A stretch of DNA of 64,000 nucleotides from NCBI GenBank assembly GCA_910584245.1, contig CAJTZF010000002.1, positions 62,001 through 126,000 on the forward strand, written 5' to 3'. Origin of the DNA: an uncultured Eubacterium sp. Its GTDB lineage: Bacteria; Bacillota; Clostridia; Lachnospirales; Lachnospiraceae. The notes beneath the pieces were generated by a model. That model ran no database searches and was not told where the DNA came from. It saw nothing but the letters and a program-made list of their open reading frames with translations. This document shows positions 52,218-61,508 of the stretch, piece after piece (positions within the stretch are counted from its first letter, which is position 1; every line of letters begins with the position of its first letter). The position numbers and the translations under genes were made by a program.

Positions 52218-52856
52218 ATGAATAAGCGTTATTGTAACGGAATGGTGCATGTCATAAAACAGGGAGAGACACTGTACCAGCTGAGCAGGAAGTACCGGGT
52301 TCCACTTGCTCTCATTCTCCGTGCCAATCCATATGTAGATGTATATAATCTTCAGGTGGGGCAGGAAATATGTATCCCTGTCGTACGTCCGTTTGGTGGC
52401 ATGATCTGTACGCCGGTCCGGAACAGAAATACTGCGAATCCCCGGATGATGGATAACAGACAGGGGCAGATGCCGGATGGAAATGAGCAGGAAAATATGG
52501 GGCAGATGCCGGAAATGGGAAATCCGCAGAATATGGAGCCGGTTATGGAACAAAGGGCAGAACCCGTCGTGGAACAGCGGATGGAGCCGGAAATGCAGCC
52601 GGTTGCCGAGCAGCGTATGGGGGACATTTCCCAATCAGAAGAGATACCGTGTCCGTGCCAGCCGGATGTGTTTGAACAGGCAGAGGAGGACCGGGGAGAG
52701 GACGTAGAAGTTTACATTACATCAGGAGGGAAGAGTTTGGGGGATATACTGAAAGAACATAATGTGGAATGGGAAGACTTTGTGAAAAGAAATGATTTAA
52801 GCCAGATCAGCGTCGGCGAGGATGTAGTGCTCTATCTTCCGAAAAAACACGTTTGA
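52218..52856 (+). CDS. LysM-domain protein, spore-coat-like
   Basis: 212 residues without a signal peptide. LysM 1 is at about 9-55 (MVHVIKQGETLYQLSRKYRV, ILRANPYVDVYNLQVGQEICIP). A Met/Gln/Glu/Pro-rich linker (60-155) has imperfect repeats around MEPVMEQRAEPVVEQR. A second, diverged LysM is at about 160-210 (SGGKSLGDILKEHNVEWEDFVKRNDLSQISVGEDVVLYLP). Cytoplasmic LysM proteins with such linkers are assembled on the forespore in sporulating Firmicutes (SafA, YhbB-like). That assignment is inferred; regulation is not visible. AGAGG lies before the ATG. Confidence 0.8.
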   Translation: MNKRYCNGMVHVIKQGETLYQLSRKYRVPLALILRANPYVDVYNLQVGQEICIPVVRPFGGMICTPVRNRNTANPRMMDNRQGQMPDGNEQENMGQMPEMGNPQNMEPVMEQRAEPVVEQRMEPEMQPVAEQRMGDISQSEEIPCPCQPDVFEQAEEDRGEDVEVYITSGGKSLGDILKEHNVEWEDFVKRNDLSQISVGEDVVLYLPKKHV

Positions 52857-52881
52857 CAAAGAGACGGGGAAAAAGTATAAT
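52853..52881 (+). promoter_or_regulatory. consensus SigA promoter of corA
   Basis: TTGACA, 17 bases, TATAAT: an exact consensus match. The -35 box overlaps the stop codon of the LysM gene. Confidence 0.88.
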
Positions 52882-52916
52882 GTTAATATCTATGTAAATG
52901 TAAGGATGGATAAAGC

Positions 52917-53843
52917 ATGCTTGAAATTTTTAGGACGGTAGAAGATAAATTGCAGGAAGAAAACGAGGTTTCTGAGGGCTGCTGGGTAGCCCTCACGAAA
53001 CCGACAAATGAGGAACTGCAGACAGTCGTGCGGGAGACGGGAATTGATATCGACGATTTGCGGGCCCCGCTCGATGACGAGGAGAGATCCCGTATCGAGC
53101 AGGAGGGGGACTGCGTTATCGTTTTGGTGGACATCCCTTCGCTGGATGAGAAAGACCGCTATGTGACGATTCCTCTCGGTATTTACATGACAAAGCAGGC
53201 AATCGTCACGGTGTGTCTCGAAGAGACGCCGGTATTAAAGGCATTTATGAATAACCGTGTCAGAGAGTTTTACACATTTAAAAAGACCCGCTTTGTTTTC
53301 CAGATCCTGTACCGGAATGCGACTTCTTATTTGCGGTATCTCCGTATCATTGATCGGAAGAGTGAGCAGATTGAGGAGAAGCTGCATATTTCCCAAAAGA
53401 ACAAAGAGCTCATTGAGCTGCTTGAGCTGGAGAAGAGCCTCGTGTATTTTACGACTTCCCTTCGCTCAAATGAAACGGTTCTCGAGAAGCTTCTCCGGAC
53501 TGAAAAGGTCAAAAAATATCCGGAGGATGAGGAGCTGTTAGAGGATGTTATTATTGAAAACAAGCAGGCAATTGAGATGGCGAACATATATAGCGGGATT
53601 TTGAGTGGGACGATGGATGCCTTTGCGTCCGTTATTTCGAATAATCTCAACGTCGTGATGAAATTTTTGTCCACAGTGACAATTGTATTGTCGATTCCGA
53701 CGCTGATTGCCAGTTTATTTGGCATGAATTTTGTGAACATACCGTTGGGGGACAACCCTTATGGATTTGTTATTGTTACGGTATGCACGCTTATATTAAC
53801 TGCCCTTGTGACAATTTTCTTTCAGAAGAAAAACTTATTTTAA
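52917..53843 (+). CDS. CorA-family divalent cation transporter
   Basis: 308 residues, usual for CorA. A cytoplasmic alpha/beta domain (residues 1-150) and a long stalk helix lead to two C-terminal membrane helices; the pore signature GMN is in IASLFGMNFVNIP, with the second helix ending just before KKKNLF. It forms a pentamer that moves Mg2+ or related metals. It is expressed from its own strong promoter. A Mg2+ sensor such as an M-box was not seen in the 36-base leader. Confidence 0.92.
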   Translation: MLEIFRTVEDKLQEENEVSEGCWVALTKPTNEELQTVVRETGIDIDDLRAPLDDEERSRIEQEGDCVIVLVDIPSLDEKDRYVTIPLGIYMTKQAIVTVCLEETPVLKAFMNNRVREFYTFKKTRFVFQILYRNATSYLRYLRIIDRKSEQIEEKLHISQKNKELIELLELEKSLVYFTTSLRSNETVLEKLLRTEKVKKYPEDEELLEDVIIENKQAIEMANIYSGILSGTMDAFASVISNNLNVVMKFLSTVTIVLSIPTLIASLFGMNFVNIPLGDNPYGFVIVTVCTLILTALVTIFFQKKNLF

Positions 53844-53912
53844 AGGCCAGCCTTTGAGTAAAAAAATAAATCTTCCGTGGAGGTGCGGAAAAGGAAATGA
53901 GGTAAGTATCCT

Positions 53913-54821
53913 ATGAAGTGGTTTGCGAAAATGGAGCGGAAATTTGGAAAATATGCAATCCCGAACCTGATGAGGTATATGACGGCGTTCAGCCTTGCCG
54001 GGACAATGCTGGGACTATTGCAGCCGGGTATTTATTACAATTATTTGAGCCTGAATGTATATGAGATTCTTCACGGGCAGGTGTGGAGGCTTGTGACATT
54101 TTTGATGTATCCGTCACTGCAGCTCGGCCCATCGTTTTTGTTTAATCTTATCTTTTATGGATTAATGCTCTACATTTTTTTGTGGATCGGCAGTGTACTT
54201 GAACGGACATGGGGATGTTTCCGGTTTAATATGTTTTATTTCTCCGGCATTCTGCTTATGGTTGTTGTAACCTTTGCTTATTATTTTATCGTGCTTAATG
54301 CCAATGGAAGTGGTTTTGCATCGGTAATCGGATATGGCCTGGCCACCCAGATTGACTTAAATGACCTGAACTATTCGATGTTTCTCGTGTTTGCCTTTTT
54401 ATTTCCGGATGTTCAGTTTTTGCTGTATTTTATCATCCCGATTAAGGCAAAATGGCTCGGATTTATTAATTTATTTGTCTATGCGGTACAAATCGTGGAT
54501 TGTATCCAGGAGCGGTCATATACGAGCTTTATGTCTATGTTTATTCTGATTGCGACCTTGATAAATTTTGTAGTGTATTACCTGATTGCCAGAAATCCAA
54601 GAGGGATTGGCGCAGCGGTCCGGCAGAAGAAGCGGCGTGTCGTATACCAGAATACGGCAGAACAGCACGCGAAACAGCCGAGGCACCGCTGTGTAATTTG
54701 TGGGAGGACAGAGATCGATTCCCCTCAGCTTGAGTTCCGCTATTGCTCGAAATGTGAGGGAAATTATGAGTACTGTTCGGATCATCTGTTTACCCATGAG
54801 CACGTCAAGAGGAATTCTTAA
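53913..54821 (+). CDS. rhomboid/derlin-like membrane protein with C-terminal zinc finger
   Basis: 302 residues with six membrane helices at about 25-225. The fold signatures of rhomboids are present (QVWRLVTFLMYPS as the WR motif; FLFNLIFYGLMLYIFLWIGSVLE; FAFLFPDVQFLLYFIIPIKAKWLGFI), but the GxSG serine and the catalytic His are missing, so it is probably a pseudoprotease. The tail holds Cys/His pairs (CVICGRTEIDSPQLEFRYCSKCEG, EYCSDHLFTHEH), likely binding zinc. It resembles derlin-type inactive rhomboids; a chaperone or quality-control role is conjecture. The next gene is a large glycosyltransferase. Confidence 0.75.
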   Translation: MKWFAKMERKFGKYAIPNLMRYMTAFSLAGTMLGLLQPGIYYNYLSLNVYEILHGQVWRLVTFLMYPSLQLGPSFLFNLIFYGLMLYIFLWIGSVLERTWGCFRFNMFYFSGILLMVVVTFAYYFIVLNANGSGFASVIGYGLATQIDLNDLNYSMFLVFAFLFPDVQFLLYFIIPIKAKWLGFINLFVYAVQIVDCIQERSYTSFMSMFILIATLINFVVYYLIARNPRGIGAAVRQKKRRVVYQNTAEQHAKQPRHRCVICGRTEIDSPQLEFRYCSKCEGNYEYCSDHLFTHEHVKRNS

Positions 54822-54833
54822 CTGGTATCCATT

Positions 54834-54858
54834 TAGGGCCAAATACCTTTTGGCTCTA
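54834..54858 (+). terminator. weak terminator-like hairpin
   Basis: TAGGGCCAAA pairs with TTTGGCTCTA (one G-T pair), 5-base loop, followed by an AT-rich but not T-only tract. It may reduce transcription between the rhomboid-like and glycosyltransferase genes. Confidence 0.45.
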
Positions 54859-54892
54859 TCTTATATATGAAAAAGAGAAAGGAATTACAAAC

Positions 54893-57800
54893 ATGGATAA
54901 TTATTACGCAAATTATTGCACAATCATCGTAATTTTTGCAATTGCCTTTTTTGCTTTGTACAGTATGTGGTTTAAGCATGAGGTAGACGGCGCAACTGTA
55001 ATTATGAAAAAGGATATGAAGCGAAACTGGTTTAATGTCGGTTTTCTGCTTTTTGCGGCCTTTATCGTAAAGGCTTTGTTTGCGGTAAACTTTGAGGGGC
55101 ACGGAACAGATATGAGCTGTTTCAAATCCTGGTCCGATATGGTTTTTAATGAGGGTATCTCAAAATTTTATTATTTGGATGCCTTTACGGACTATCCTCC
55201 CGGATATATGCTGGTACTATGGGTGGTAGCAGCAATACGCCATCTGTTTGGGATAGAAACGGGATCTACGACAGGAATTTTCCTTATTAAATTGTTTCCG
55301 ATCCTGTGTGACCTGGGAACGGGATGCCTCATTTACATCATTGCGAAAAAGCGTTTTTCGGAGGCAGTGTCGCTCGTAATTATGGCGATATATGTGCTGA
55401 ATCCCGTTATTGTCCTGAATTCTTCTGTGTGGGGACAGGTAGATGGTGTGTTTACACTGGCCGTGCTTGCCACCTGTTATCTGTGTATGGAGGGTAAACG
55501 GATACCCGCCTATTTCATTTTCTGTATCGGTGTTTTAATGAAACCGCAGACACTTATTTTTACACCCATACTTATTTTTACAATAATTGAGCAGGTATTT
55601 TTGAAGGATTTCAACACGAAGAAAATGCTGCGGGATTTAGCCGGCGGTGTTGCGGCGATTGGTATTATGTTTTTGGCGGCGGCCCCGTTTGGACTGGGAA
55701 AAGTCATTTCCCAGTATGTAGATACGCTGGGTTCCTATGAATATTGTACGGTAAATGCTTATAATTTCTGGATGATTCTCGGGAAGAACTGGTCCAGCCA
55801 GAGTGATCCCTTCCTGTTTTTAAAATGTCGTACGTGGGGGACAATAGCGATTTTCGTCGCCGTTGGGCTTAGCGCCTGGATTTTTTTCCGCTGCAAGGAA
55901 GAAAAATCGAAATATTTTCTCAGCATGGCGGCGCTTGTCAGCGTAATGTTTTTGTTCTCGGTAAGAATGCATGAGAGATATTTGTTTCCGGTAATTGCGC
56001 TGGTGCTCGTCGGATTTTTATTAAAGCCGACAAGAGAGCTGTTTTACACGTTTATCGGTTTTACGGTCGTGCAATTTTTGAATGTGTCCCATGTGTATTA
56101 TTATTTTGTGGAATTCGAAACGACGGGCCCGGAAGGGTATATTATGGGCGCGACGGCCGCCGCGACTATTTTCATCTTCGGCTACTTGCTCTACAGCACG
56201 TTCCGAAAGAGCGAGGTCGTATATGAGCCGAATGTTGACGCTGGAAAAGCGTCACGCAAAAGGACAAAGGAGCGGTATGCGGGGGCAAATGCCCGGGCGG
56301 CTGCTAAGAGGGAGCGTTTCCGTTTTACTATTACACCGTCACAGGTGATGGAAAAACTGAACCGGAAGGACTTTATTATTCTATTTTCCATTCTGTTTGT
56401 TTATTCGTGTTTTGCTCTCTATGATCTCGGAGATATGAGCGCGCCGGAATCCGGTTGGGAATCAACGGAACCCGGCAGCCAGATTGTTCTTGATTTTGGG
56501 GAGCCCCAGGCGATCGCAAACCTGTACGCATACCCTGGAAGCTACGAGGACCGCAAGTTTACTGTAGAATCGAGTAGCGACGGCACGAATTATCAAAACA
56601 TGGGAGTGGCAAATATCGGTAGTGTTTTCCGCTGGAATGATGTGAAGTTATCTGACAATGGAGGAGAGGGCACCGAGCAGCGCGATTTTAATATGACCGG
56701 ACGGTATTTACGGCTGACTTCTACGGATAATGAGGCGACGGTAAAAGAATTCGTATTCAAAGATGGAGAAGGAAATTATGTGACGCCGGTAAATACGTCA
56801 GACTATGCGCAACTATTTGATGAACAGGATAAGTTTGACCCCGAGATGGGATTCCGCAGTGGTACGTATTTTGATGAAATTTACCACGGCAGGACCGCAT
56901 ATGAGATGATCCATAACTATTATTGTTATGAAAATACACATCCGCCTCTTGGAAAAGTATTTATTTCCTTTGGCATCCGGCTGTTTGGCATGAATCCGTT
57001 TGGATGGCGGATCGTCGGTGTGCTGTTCGGGATTGGAATGATTCCATTTATGTATTTGTTTGGAAAAAGGCTGTTCCGCGAAACATGGATAGCGGGTATC
57101 GTGACAACTTTATTTGCATTTGACTTTATGCATTTTGCCCAGACGAGGATTGCCACGATTGACGTGTACGGTACCTTTTTCATAATTGCGATGTTCTACT
57201 TTATGCTCCGGTATTCGCAGACGAGTTTTTACGATACGGAGTTTAAAAAGACACTTATCCCGCTCGGGTTAAGCGGGCTTATGATGGGACTTGGCTGTGC
57301 CAGCAAGTGGACGGCGATGTATGCGGGAGCTGGATTGGGCATATATTTTCTGGCTATTATGGTCCGCAGGTATATGGAGTACCGCGTCGCGCAGAAAAAT
57401 CCGCAAGGGGAGTCCTCCGGCATCTCCCATGCGCATATATTAGAGGTATTCCGGTCAAATCTCATTAAGACACTCGCGTGCTGCGTCGTCTTTTTCGTTA
57501 TTATACCGGGCATTATTTACCTGCTGTCTTACGTGCCGTTTGATGATAAGTCCGGGCATGGATTTATGACACAGGTGATCGACAACCAGGTTCAGATGTT
57601 TAGCTATCACTCTACGCTGGTGGCGGAGCATCCGTATTCTTCGAAATGGTTTGAGTGGCCGGCAATGATACGTCCTGTATTTTATTACAGCAACACGGTA
57701 GCAAATAATCTTCGGGAGGGAATCAGCGCATTTGGAAACCCGCTTGTGTGGTGGGGAGGTATTTTTGCTTTCTTGTATATGATTTACCGCTGCGTCGCAA

Positions 57801-58111
57801 AACGTGACCGCGTGGCTATGTTCCTTTCCTTTGCGTATCTCGTCCAGTATTTGCCGTGGACGCTTATTAGCCGCTGCACATTTGCATACCATTATTTCCC
57901 GAGTGTGCCGTTTATTACGTTGATGGTGGGCTACAGTCTGTATTGCTTTTTTGGCGGCACGAAAAAGAAACGCGCCTTTGCCTATGTGTACTGCGCGGCG
58001 GCAGTGGCACTGTTCCTCATGTTCTATCCGGTATTGTCGGGCCAGCCGGTCGCGGTTGAGTATGTGAATGAGGGATTGAAATGGCTAAAGGACTGGGTAC
58101 TGGTACTGTAA
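54893..58111 (+). CDS. dual GT-C glycosyltransferase with discoidin-like domain (PMT family)
   Basis: 1072 residues. Part 1 (about 1-440) is a polytopic GT-C-type enzyme (GTDMSCFKSWSDMVFNEG, DYPPGYMLVLW, NPVIVLNSSVWGQVDGVFTL). A basic linker (445-485) leads, past one helix, to a beta-rich F5/8-type C (discoidin-like) region at about 500-620. Part 2 (about 630-1072) is a PMT domain: YFDEIYHGRTAYEM carries the loop-1 Asp-Glu, with NTHPPLGKVFISFGIRLFG. PMT enzymes use polyprenyl-phosphate sugars to O-glycosylate proteins; bacteria also have relatives that decorate surface polymers. AAAGGA precedes the ATG. Confidence 0.85.
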   Translation: MDNYYANYCTIIVIFAIAFFALYSMWFKHEVDGATVIMKKDMKRNWFNVGFLLFAAFIVKALFAVNFEGHGTDMSCFKSWSDMVFNEGISKFYYLDAFTDYPPGYMLVLWVVAAIRHLFGIETGSTTGIFLIKLFPILCDLGTGCLIYIIAKKRFSEAVSLVIMAIYVLNPVIVLNSSVWGQVDGVFTLAVLATCYLCMEGKRIPAYFIFCIGVLMKPQTLIFTPILIFTIIEQVFLKDFNTKKMLRDLAGGVAAIGIMFLAAAPFGLGKVISQYVDTLGSYEYCTVNAYNFWMILGKNWSSQSDPFLFLKCRTWGTIAIFVAVGLSAWIFFRCKEEKSKYFLSMAALVSVMFLFSVRMHERYLFPVIALVLVGFLLKPTRELFYTFIGFTVVQFLNVSHVYYYFVEFETTGPEGYIMGATAAATIFIFGYLLYSTFRKSEVVYEPNVDAGKASRKRTKERYAGANARAAAKRERFRFTITPSQVMEKLNRKDFIILFSILFVYSCFALYDLGDMSAPESGWESTEPGSQIVLDFGEPQAIANLYAYPGSYEDRKFTVESSSDGTNYQNMGVANIGSVFRWNDVKLSDNGGEGTEQRDFNMTGRYLRLTSTDNEATVKEFVFKDGEGNYVTPVNTSDYAQLFDEQDKFDPEMGFRSGTYFDEIYHGRTAYEMIHNYYCYENTHPPLGKVFISFGIRLFGMNPFGWRIVGVLFGIGMIPFMYLFGKRLFRETWIAGIVTTLFAFDFMHFAQTRIATIDVYGTFFIIAMFYFMLRYSQTSFYDTEFKKTLIPLGLSGLMMGLGCASKWTAMYAGAGLGIYFLAIMVRRYMEYRVAQKNPQGESSGISHAHILEVFRSNLIKTLACCVVFFVIIPGIIYLLSYVPFDDKSGHGFMTQVIDNQVQMFSYHSTLVAEHPYSSKWFEWPAMIRPVFYYSNTVANNLREGISAFGNPLVWWGGIFAFLYMIYRCVAKRDRVAMFLSFAYLVQYLPWTLISRCTFAYHYFPSVPFITLMVGYSLYCFFGGTKKKRAFAYVYCAAAVALFLMFYPVLSGQPVAVEYVNEGLKWLKDWVLVL

Positions 58112-58155
58112 TATATTCGGATAAAATGGTTTAAAGGTTTGAAAGGATGATTGAT

Positions 58156-59571
58156 ATGGGGGACATAAGAAAGCTAGTAACGGACATTGACCGCGGGGTA
58201 AATATGAGGAAGAATCTTCCCATATATGGAAGAATGGTTGCTGAAAATAACGTAAACTATGCGGCTATTGAACTTACTTTTTCCATTACTATATTGTGTG
58301 GATTGGTGCAGGATACACATAATATCTCCGAGCAGGAGCATGCGTTATTTCAGGAAGTCATAGCACTGTTGGACCAGGTTCTTGAGGAAAATAAGGAGCA
58401 ATCCCGTCCTCTGGCAGAATGTGCCGGAGCGATCCGAAAACGGATTACGGCGGTAATGGATGTATATACTTCGTATGTAGACCGTCTGATTTGTTATAAC
58501 GAAGCGTTAAACCGAATGTCTCTCCGATTTTCGCCAGACAGGGAAAAGCTGGATGAGGTAAATGCGATCCAGGAAGATTCTTTTATAGACAGGGTTTTGA
58601 GATTTTTGGCAGGGCATAAGGATAGGAGCATTGTGAAGGAACGGCTGCAGATGGTTATAGGATGCGTCCCCGTCCATATGACGAAGGGAAAGCTTATGGA
58701 ACGGATTAGCCAGACGGTTTCGCTATATAAGGGAGGGGACCAGAGGGCGTTGGATACTTTTGTATATATGATCCGTTCCGTCGCCATGCTTCACAGGCCA
58801 GATGAAAGTATTATTTCCGGCAAAAAGGCGGGGGAGTACTTGAGCAGGCTGGAGCAGACGGACTTTTCCACATTGGATGAGGAGACATATATGGCGCTGA
58901 AGGGGGAAATGGAACAGATCAGCGATTATGTATACTGGATTACAGATTTTTACCAACAGCTTCAAAAGGTTGTAAATAATATTTACGCCTTATGTCTTGC
59001 ACGGCTGTATGCCGAAAAAGAGTCTGATGAGTACCGGGATTGTATGGTGATACTTAGGGATGTCGTGAATGGGACATTTGTTGAGGAAAGCCTGGAAAAG
59101 CTGGAGGGGAAAATAGAAGATTATGTGGAGAGGGCTGGTTATTTGGAAGCGGTTTTGACACAGACCAGCATTTCCAGCCGTGACTTGATCGAGGAGCTTG
59201 GCCTGCGTGTGCAATTCCAGGACTATGCGCTGATTTTCGATTTGCTTTCCGACAGCTTATTTATCGATCTGGACCAGGGCGACGAGAATACTATTGTAGA
59301 TGACGGGGCAGCTAAGAAGGCGGCCGAAGAACTCGTTGCGGAGCTCTCAGAGCAGTTAAGTAAGCTGCCAAGGGCGGTAAAGCGTGTGGTGATGTCTTTG
59401 ATTCTCGAAAACATACCGGCAGATTTTCGAAATATGTCAGAAGTTGAGAACTATATCCGCACCAACCTGTTTGGCTGCCAGGATTTGTCGGAAAAGGGCG
59501 TAGCTTTGATGGAAATCAGTAAAATCATGCGGGAGGAAGAATGGAGCGATCGGAATGATTTTTTGGTATGA
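58156..59571 (+). CDS. hypothetical helical protein
   Basis: 471 residues, soluble, predicted mostly alpha-helical, with acidic helices throughout (EQEHALFQEVIALLDQVLEEN; YMALKGEMEQISDYVYWITDF; EELVAELSEQLSKL). No membrane helix or catalytic motif. The start at 58156 is preferred over ATG 58147, which touches the GAAAGGA site. It overlaps the next gene (59555) by 17 bases, and a sporulation pair follows, so a sporulation or division role is possible but unsupported. I know no family for it. Confidence 0.75.
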   Translation: MGDIRKLVTDIDRGVNMRKNLPIYGRMVAENNVNYAAIELTFSITILCGLVQDTHNISEQEHALFQEVIALLDQVLEENKEQSRPLAECAGAIRKRITAVMDVYTSYVDRLICYNEALNRMSLRFSPDREKLDEVNAIQEDSFIDRVLRFLAGHKDRSIVKERLQMVIGCVPVHMTKGKLMERISQTVSLYKGGDQRALDTFVYMIRSVAMLHRPDESIISGKKAGEYLSRLEQTDFSTLDEETYMALKGEMEQISDYVYWITDFYQQLQKVVNNIYALCLARLYAEKESDEYRDCMVILRDVVNGTFVEESLEKLEGKIEDYVERAGYLEAVLTQTSISSRDLIEELGLRVQFQDYALIFDLLSDSLFIDLDQGDENTIVDDGAAKKAAEELVAELSEQLSKLPRAVKRVVMSLILENIPADFRNMSEVENYIRTNLFGCQDLSEKGVALMEISKIMREEEWSDRNDFLV

Positions 59572-59923
59572 CAGTCTTTATATGGATGATACTGTCAAGA
59601 AAAAAGAAAAAAAGTGCAGAAAAATCATTGAAAAAGGGTGCAAGTCCAAACGTCTTTTTGGGAAGGGTTATTTTGTTGTAATTCTTGCCAATAATGCGGA
59701 AAATCTGTTTGAAATTATGAATACGAAACAGATGTTTTTCCGATATTATGGATGTGGGCATCTTTATGTACTTGGAGTCGCAAAGGATTATGCGGGTGCA
59801 GTTGAAATCTTTCGGTACATTATGACGAAAGGATATGAAGCGGACAGCGGTTTCGACCCCCGGAGTGTATTTACAAAGGACAGGTTTGTTTCTACTGGAA
59901 CGTATTCCGAAATAGAAATGTAA
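59555..59923 (+). CDS. hypothetical small protein
   Basis: 122 residues, basic in the first half. It reads MIFWYDSLYMDDTVKKKEKK, then GKGYFVVILANNAENLFEIMNTKQMFFRYYGCGHLYVLGVAKDYAGAVEIFRYIMT, an alpha/beta pattern like a small Rossmann or ferredoxin-like fold. No known family comes to mind; it occurs, I believe, in other Lachnospiraceae. It overlaps the helical protein gene, so the two are likely translated together. Confidence 0.7.
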   Translation: MIFWYDSLYMDDTVKKKEKKCRKIIEKGCKSKRLFGKGYFVVILANNAENLFEIMNTKQMFFRYYGCGHLYVLGVAKDYAGAVEIFRYIMTKGYEADSGFDPRSVFTKDRFVSTGTYSEIEM

Positions 59924-59968
59924 AGGATTCCTGCCCCGGGGGCGGCGGAAATAGCCGGAGGTGATTGC

Positions 59969-60748
59969 TTGGCATTGATACTTGCTATTTTAAAGTGGAT
60001 TGGAATTGTGTTGCTTGCCGTGATTGGCCTGCTTCTGTTTGTTTGTGCAATGGTGTTTTTTGTTCCCGTCCGGTATGTTGTCGAGTGCAAAACGGAGGAT
60101 TCCTTTCGGATAGGGTTTTTTGCATCCTGGCTTTTTGGCATCGTAAAGTTTGGAAAAAAGATGCCGGAATCCAAGGTTCGTCTGTATTTATTTGGCATCA
60201 AAGTAAAGCGGCTGAAAAGGAAACATGAAAAGCCGCCGTCCAAGCGCCAGAGCGCGCCGGTACAAAAGCAAAAGCAGTGCGACAGGAAGGAAACGGGAAA
60301 GGTGGAGTCATCCGCTGGAGAGGAAAGAAAGCCTGTCTTGGATCATGTTCCGGCAGACCATGATCCATCCAAAAAAAACTTTTCTTTTGGATGGATTTCC
60401 AGTATAATTACATTTATCCGGGAGACGGAAAACCGAAAGGGTATAGGGAAGATCCGCAAAGAGCTTATTGCATGTATAAAGTATTTGAAGCCCCGCCGTG
60501 TCCGGGGAAGAATTGCATTTGGGACGGGGGATCCCTGTACGACCGGATGGGTACTTGGTGTTATCAGCATGTTTCCGGTGGCATATACAGAGGGACTTCA
60601 TATTTATCCCAATTTTGAGGAAAAGGAATTTGATGCCGACGCTTACGCCAAAGGGCGGATCCGCATGTTATATTTTCTGCGTCTGTTCCTGAGAGGATAT
60701 ATGGATAATGACATTATGTCAATGATTAAAAAAGCAATGCAAAATTAA
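59969..60748 (+). CDS. DUF2953 protein, YtfI-like
   Basis: 259 residues. One N-terminal membrane helix (ILKWIGIVLLAVIGLLLFVC), then FVPVRYVVECKTEDSFRIGFFASWLFGIVKF and a basic, disordered stretch, then RVRGRIAFGTGDPCTTGWVLG...YPNFEEKEFDADAYAKGRIRM, the DUF2953 signature. In Bacillus the homologue ytfI stands beside ytfJ/gerW, and the same pair occurs here, so a sporulation role is inferred. The start is TTG at 59969 after GGAGGTGATT. Confidence 0.82.
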   Translation: MALILAILKWIGIVLLAVIGLLLFVCAMVFFVPVRYVVECKTEDSFRIGFFASWLFGIVKFGKKMPESKVRLYLFGIKVKRLKRKHEKPPSKRQSAPVQKQKQCDRKETGKVESSAGEERKPVLDHVPADHDPSKKNFSFGWISSIITFIRETENRKGIGKIRKELIACIKYLKPRRVRGRIAFGTGDPCTTGWVLGVISMFPVAYTEGLHIYPNFEEKEFDADAYAKGRIRMLYFLRLFLRGYMDNDIMSMIKKAMQN

Positions 60749-60770
60749 TTTGAAAGAGAGGTATGCAAGC

Positions 60771-61154
60771 ATGGGCGAAAATAATTTCAATAGTACGGTG
60801 GAATCATTATTTAAAGGGATGGATACTTTTATTACAACAAAGACTGTGATCGGTGATGCCGTTCGCTTTGAGGACGGGACGATTGTGCTTCCGCTCGTTG
60901 ATGTCAGCTTTGGAGTTGCGGCGGGGGCTTTTATGGATGAAAACGCTAAAAAAAATAACGGTGGCGGCGGCATGGGCGGAAAAATCCAGCCAAGCGCTGT
61001 GCTCGTCATAAAGGATGGAAATTCGAAACTTGTCAATGTGAAAAACCAGGATGGACTCACGAAAATACTGGACATGGTTCCCGGTTTTATGGATAAATTT
61101 AAGAAAAAGGATGACGCGGAAGATAAAAAAGAAAAAGAAAATGAAAGAAAATAA
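60771..61154 (+). CDS. gerW: GerW family sporulation protein (YtfJ)
   Basis: 127 residues. VESLFKGMDTFITTKTVIGDAVRFEDGTIVLPLVDVSFGVAAGAF, a Gly-rich loop (NNGGGGMGGKIQPSAVLVI) and VKNQDGLTKILDMVPGFMDKF are the family marks. The C-terminus is Lys/Glu-rich. In Bacillus the homologue is needed for spore germination steps. The start at 60771 follows an AGAGAGG site; a TTG at 60750 would add 7 unsupported residues. It is directly downstream of the YtfI-like gene. Confidence 0.88.
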   Translation: MGENNFNSTVESLFKGMDTFITTKTVIGDAVRFEDGTIVLPLVDVSFGVAAGAFMDENAKKNNGGGGMGGKIQPSAVLVIKDGNSKLVNVKNQDGLTKILDMVPGFMDKFKKKDDAEDKKEKENERK

Positions 61155-61163
61155 ATATTTTTC

Positions 61164-61192
61164 TTGCAAAATGCAGTAAGGTTTGTTAAAAT
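61164..61192 (+). promoter_or_regulatory. SigA-type promoter of rpmB
   Basis: TTGCAA, 17 bases, TAAAAT. A leader of about 95 bases follows before the ribosome site AGGAGGTG. Confidence 0.7.
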
Positions 61193-61293
61193 AGTCGTGT
61201 TGTGTGTGGATAACGCAGCTGTTCGTATGTGGTGTATTCCATGAAAGGGCAGTTGCGAATGACATAAGATTTATAAAAGGAGGTGCTTTTTTC

Positions 61294-61479
61294 ATGGCTA
61301 GATGTGCTGTTTGTGATAAAGGCGTGCATTTTGGTAACGCTGTCAGCCACTCTCATAGAAGAAGCAATAAAAAGTGGAAATCGAATTTAAAATCTGTAAG
61401 AGTTAAGGTAAATGGTGGAACAAAGAAAATGTATGTTTGTACTTCCTGCCTTCGTTCCGGAAAAGTGGAGCGCGCGTAG
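61294..61479 (+). CDS. rpmB: 50S ribosomal protein L28 (zinc-binding form)
   Basis: 61 residues starting MARCAVCDKGVHFGNAVSHS. Two CxxC pairs (CAVC and CTSC) mark the zinc-binding C+ version. AAAGGAGGTG lies before the ATG; the frame extends 30 codons upstream without support. L28 is part of the large subunit. The gene has its own promoter and terminator. Confidence 0.96.
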   Translation: MARCAVCDKGVHFGNAVSHSHRRSNKKWKSNLKSVRVKVNGGTKKMYVCTSCLRSGKVERA

Positions 61480-61508
61480 GTTCCTAAAGATTTACAGAAC
61501 ATAATGTC

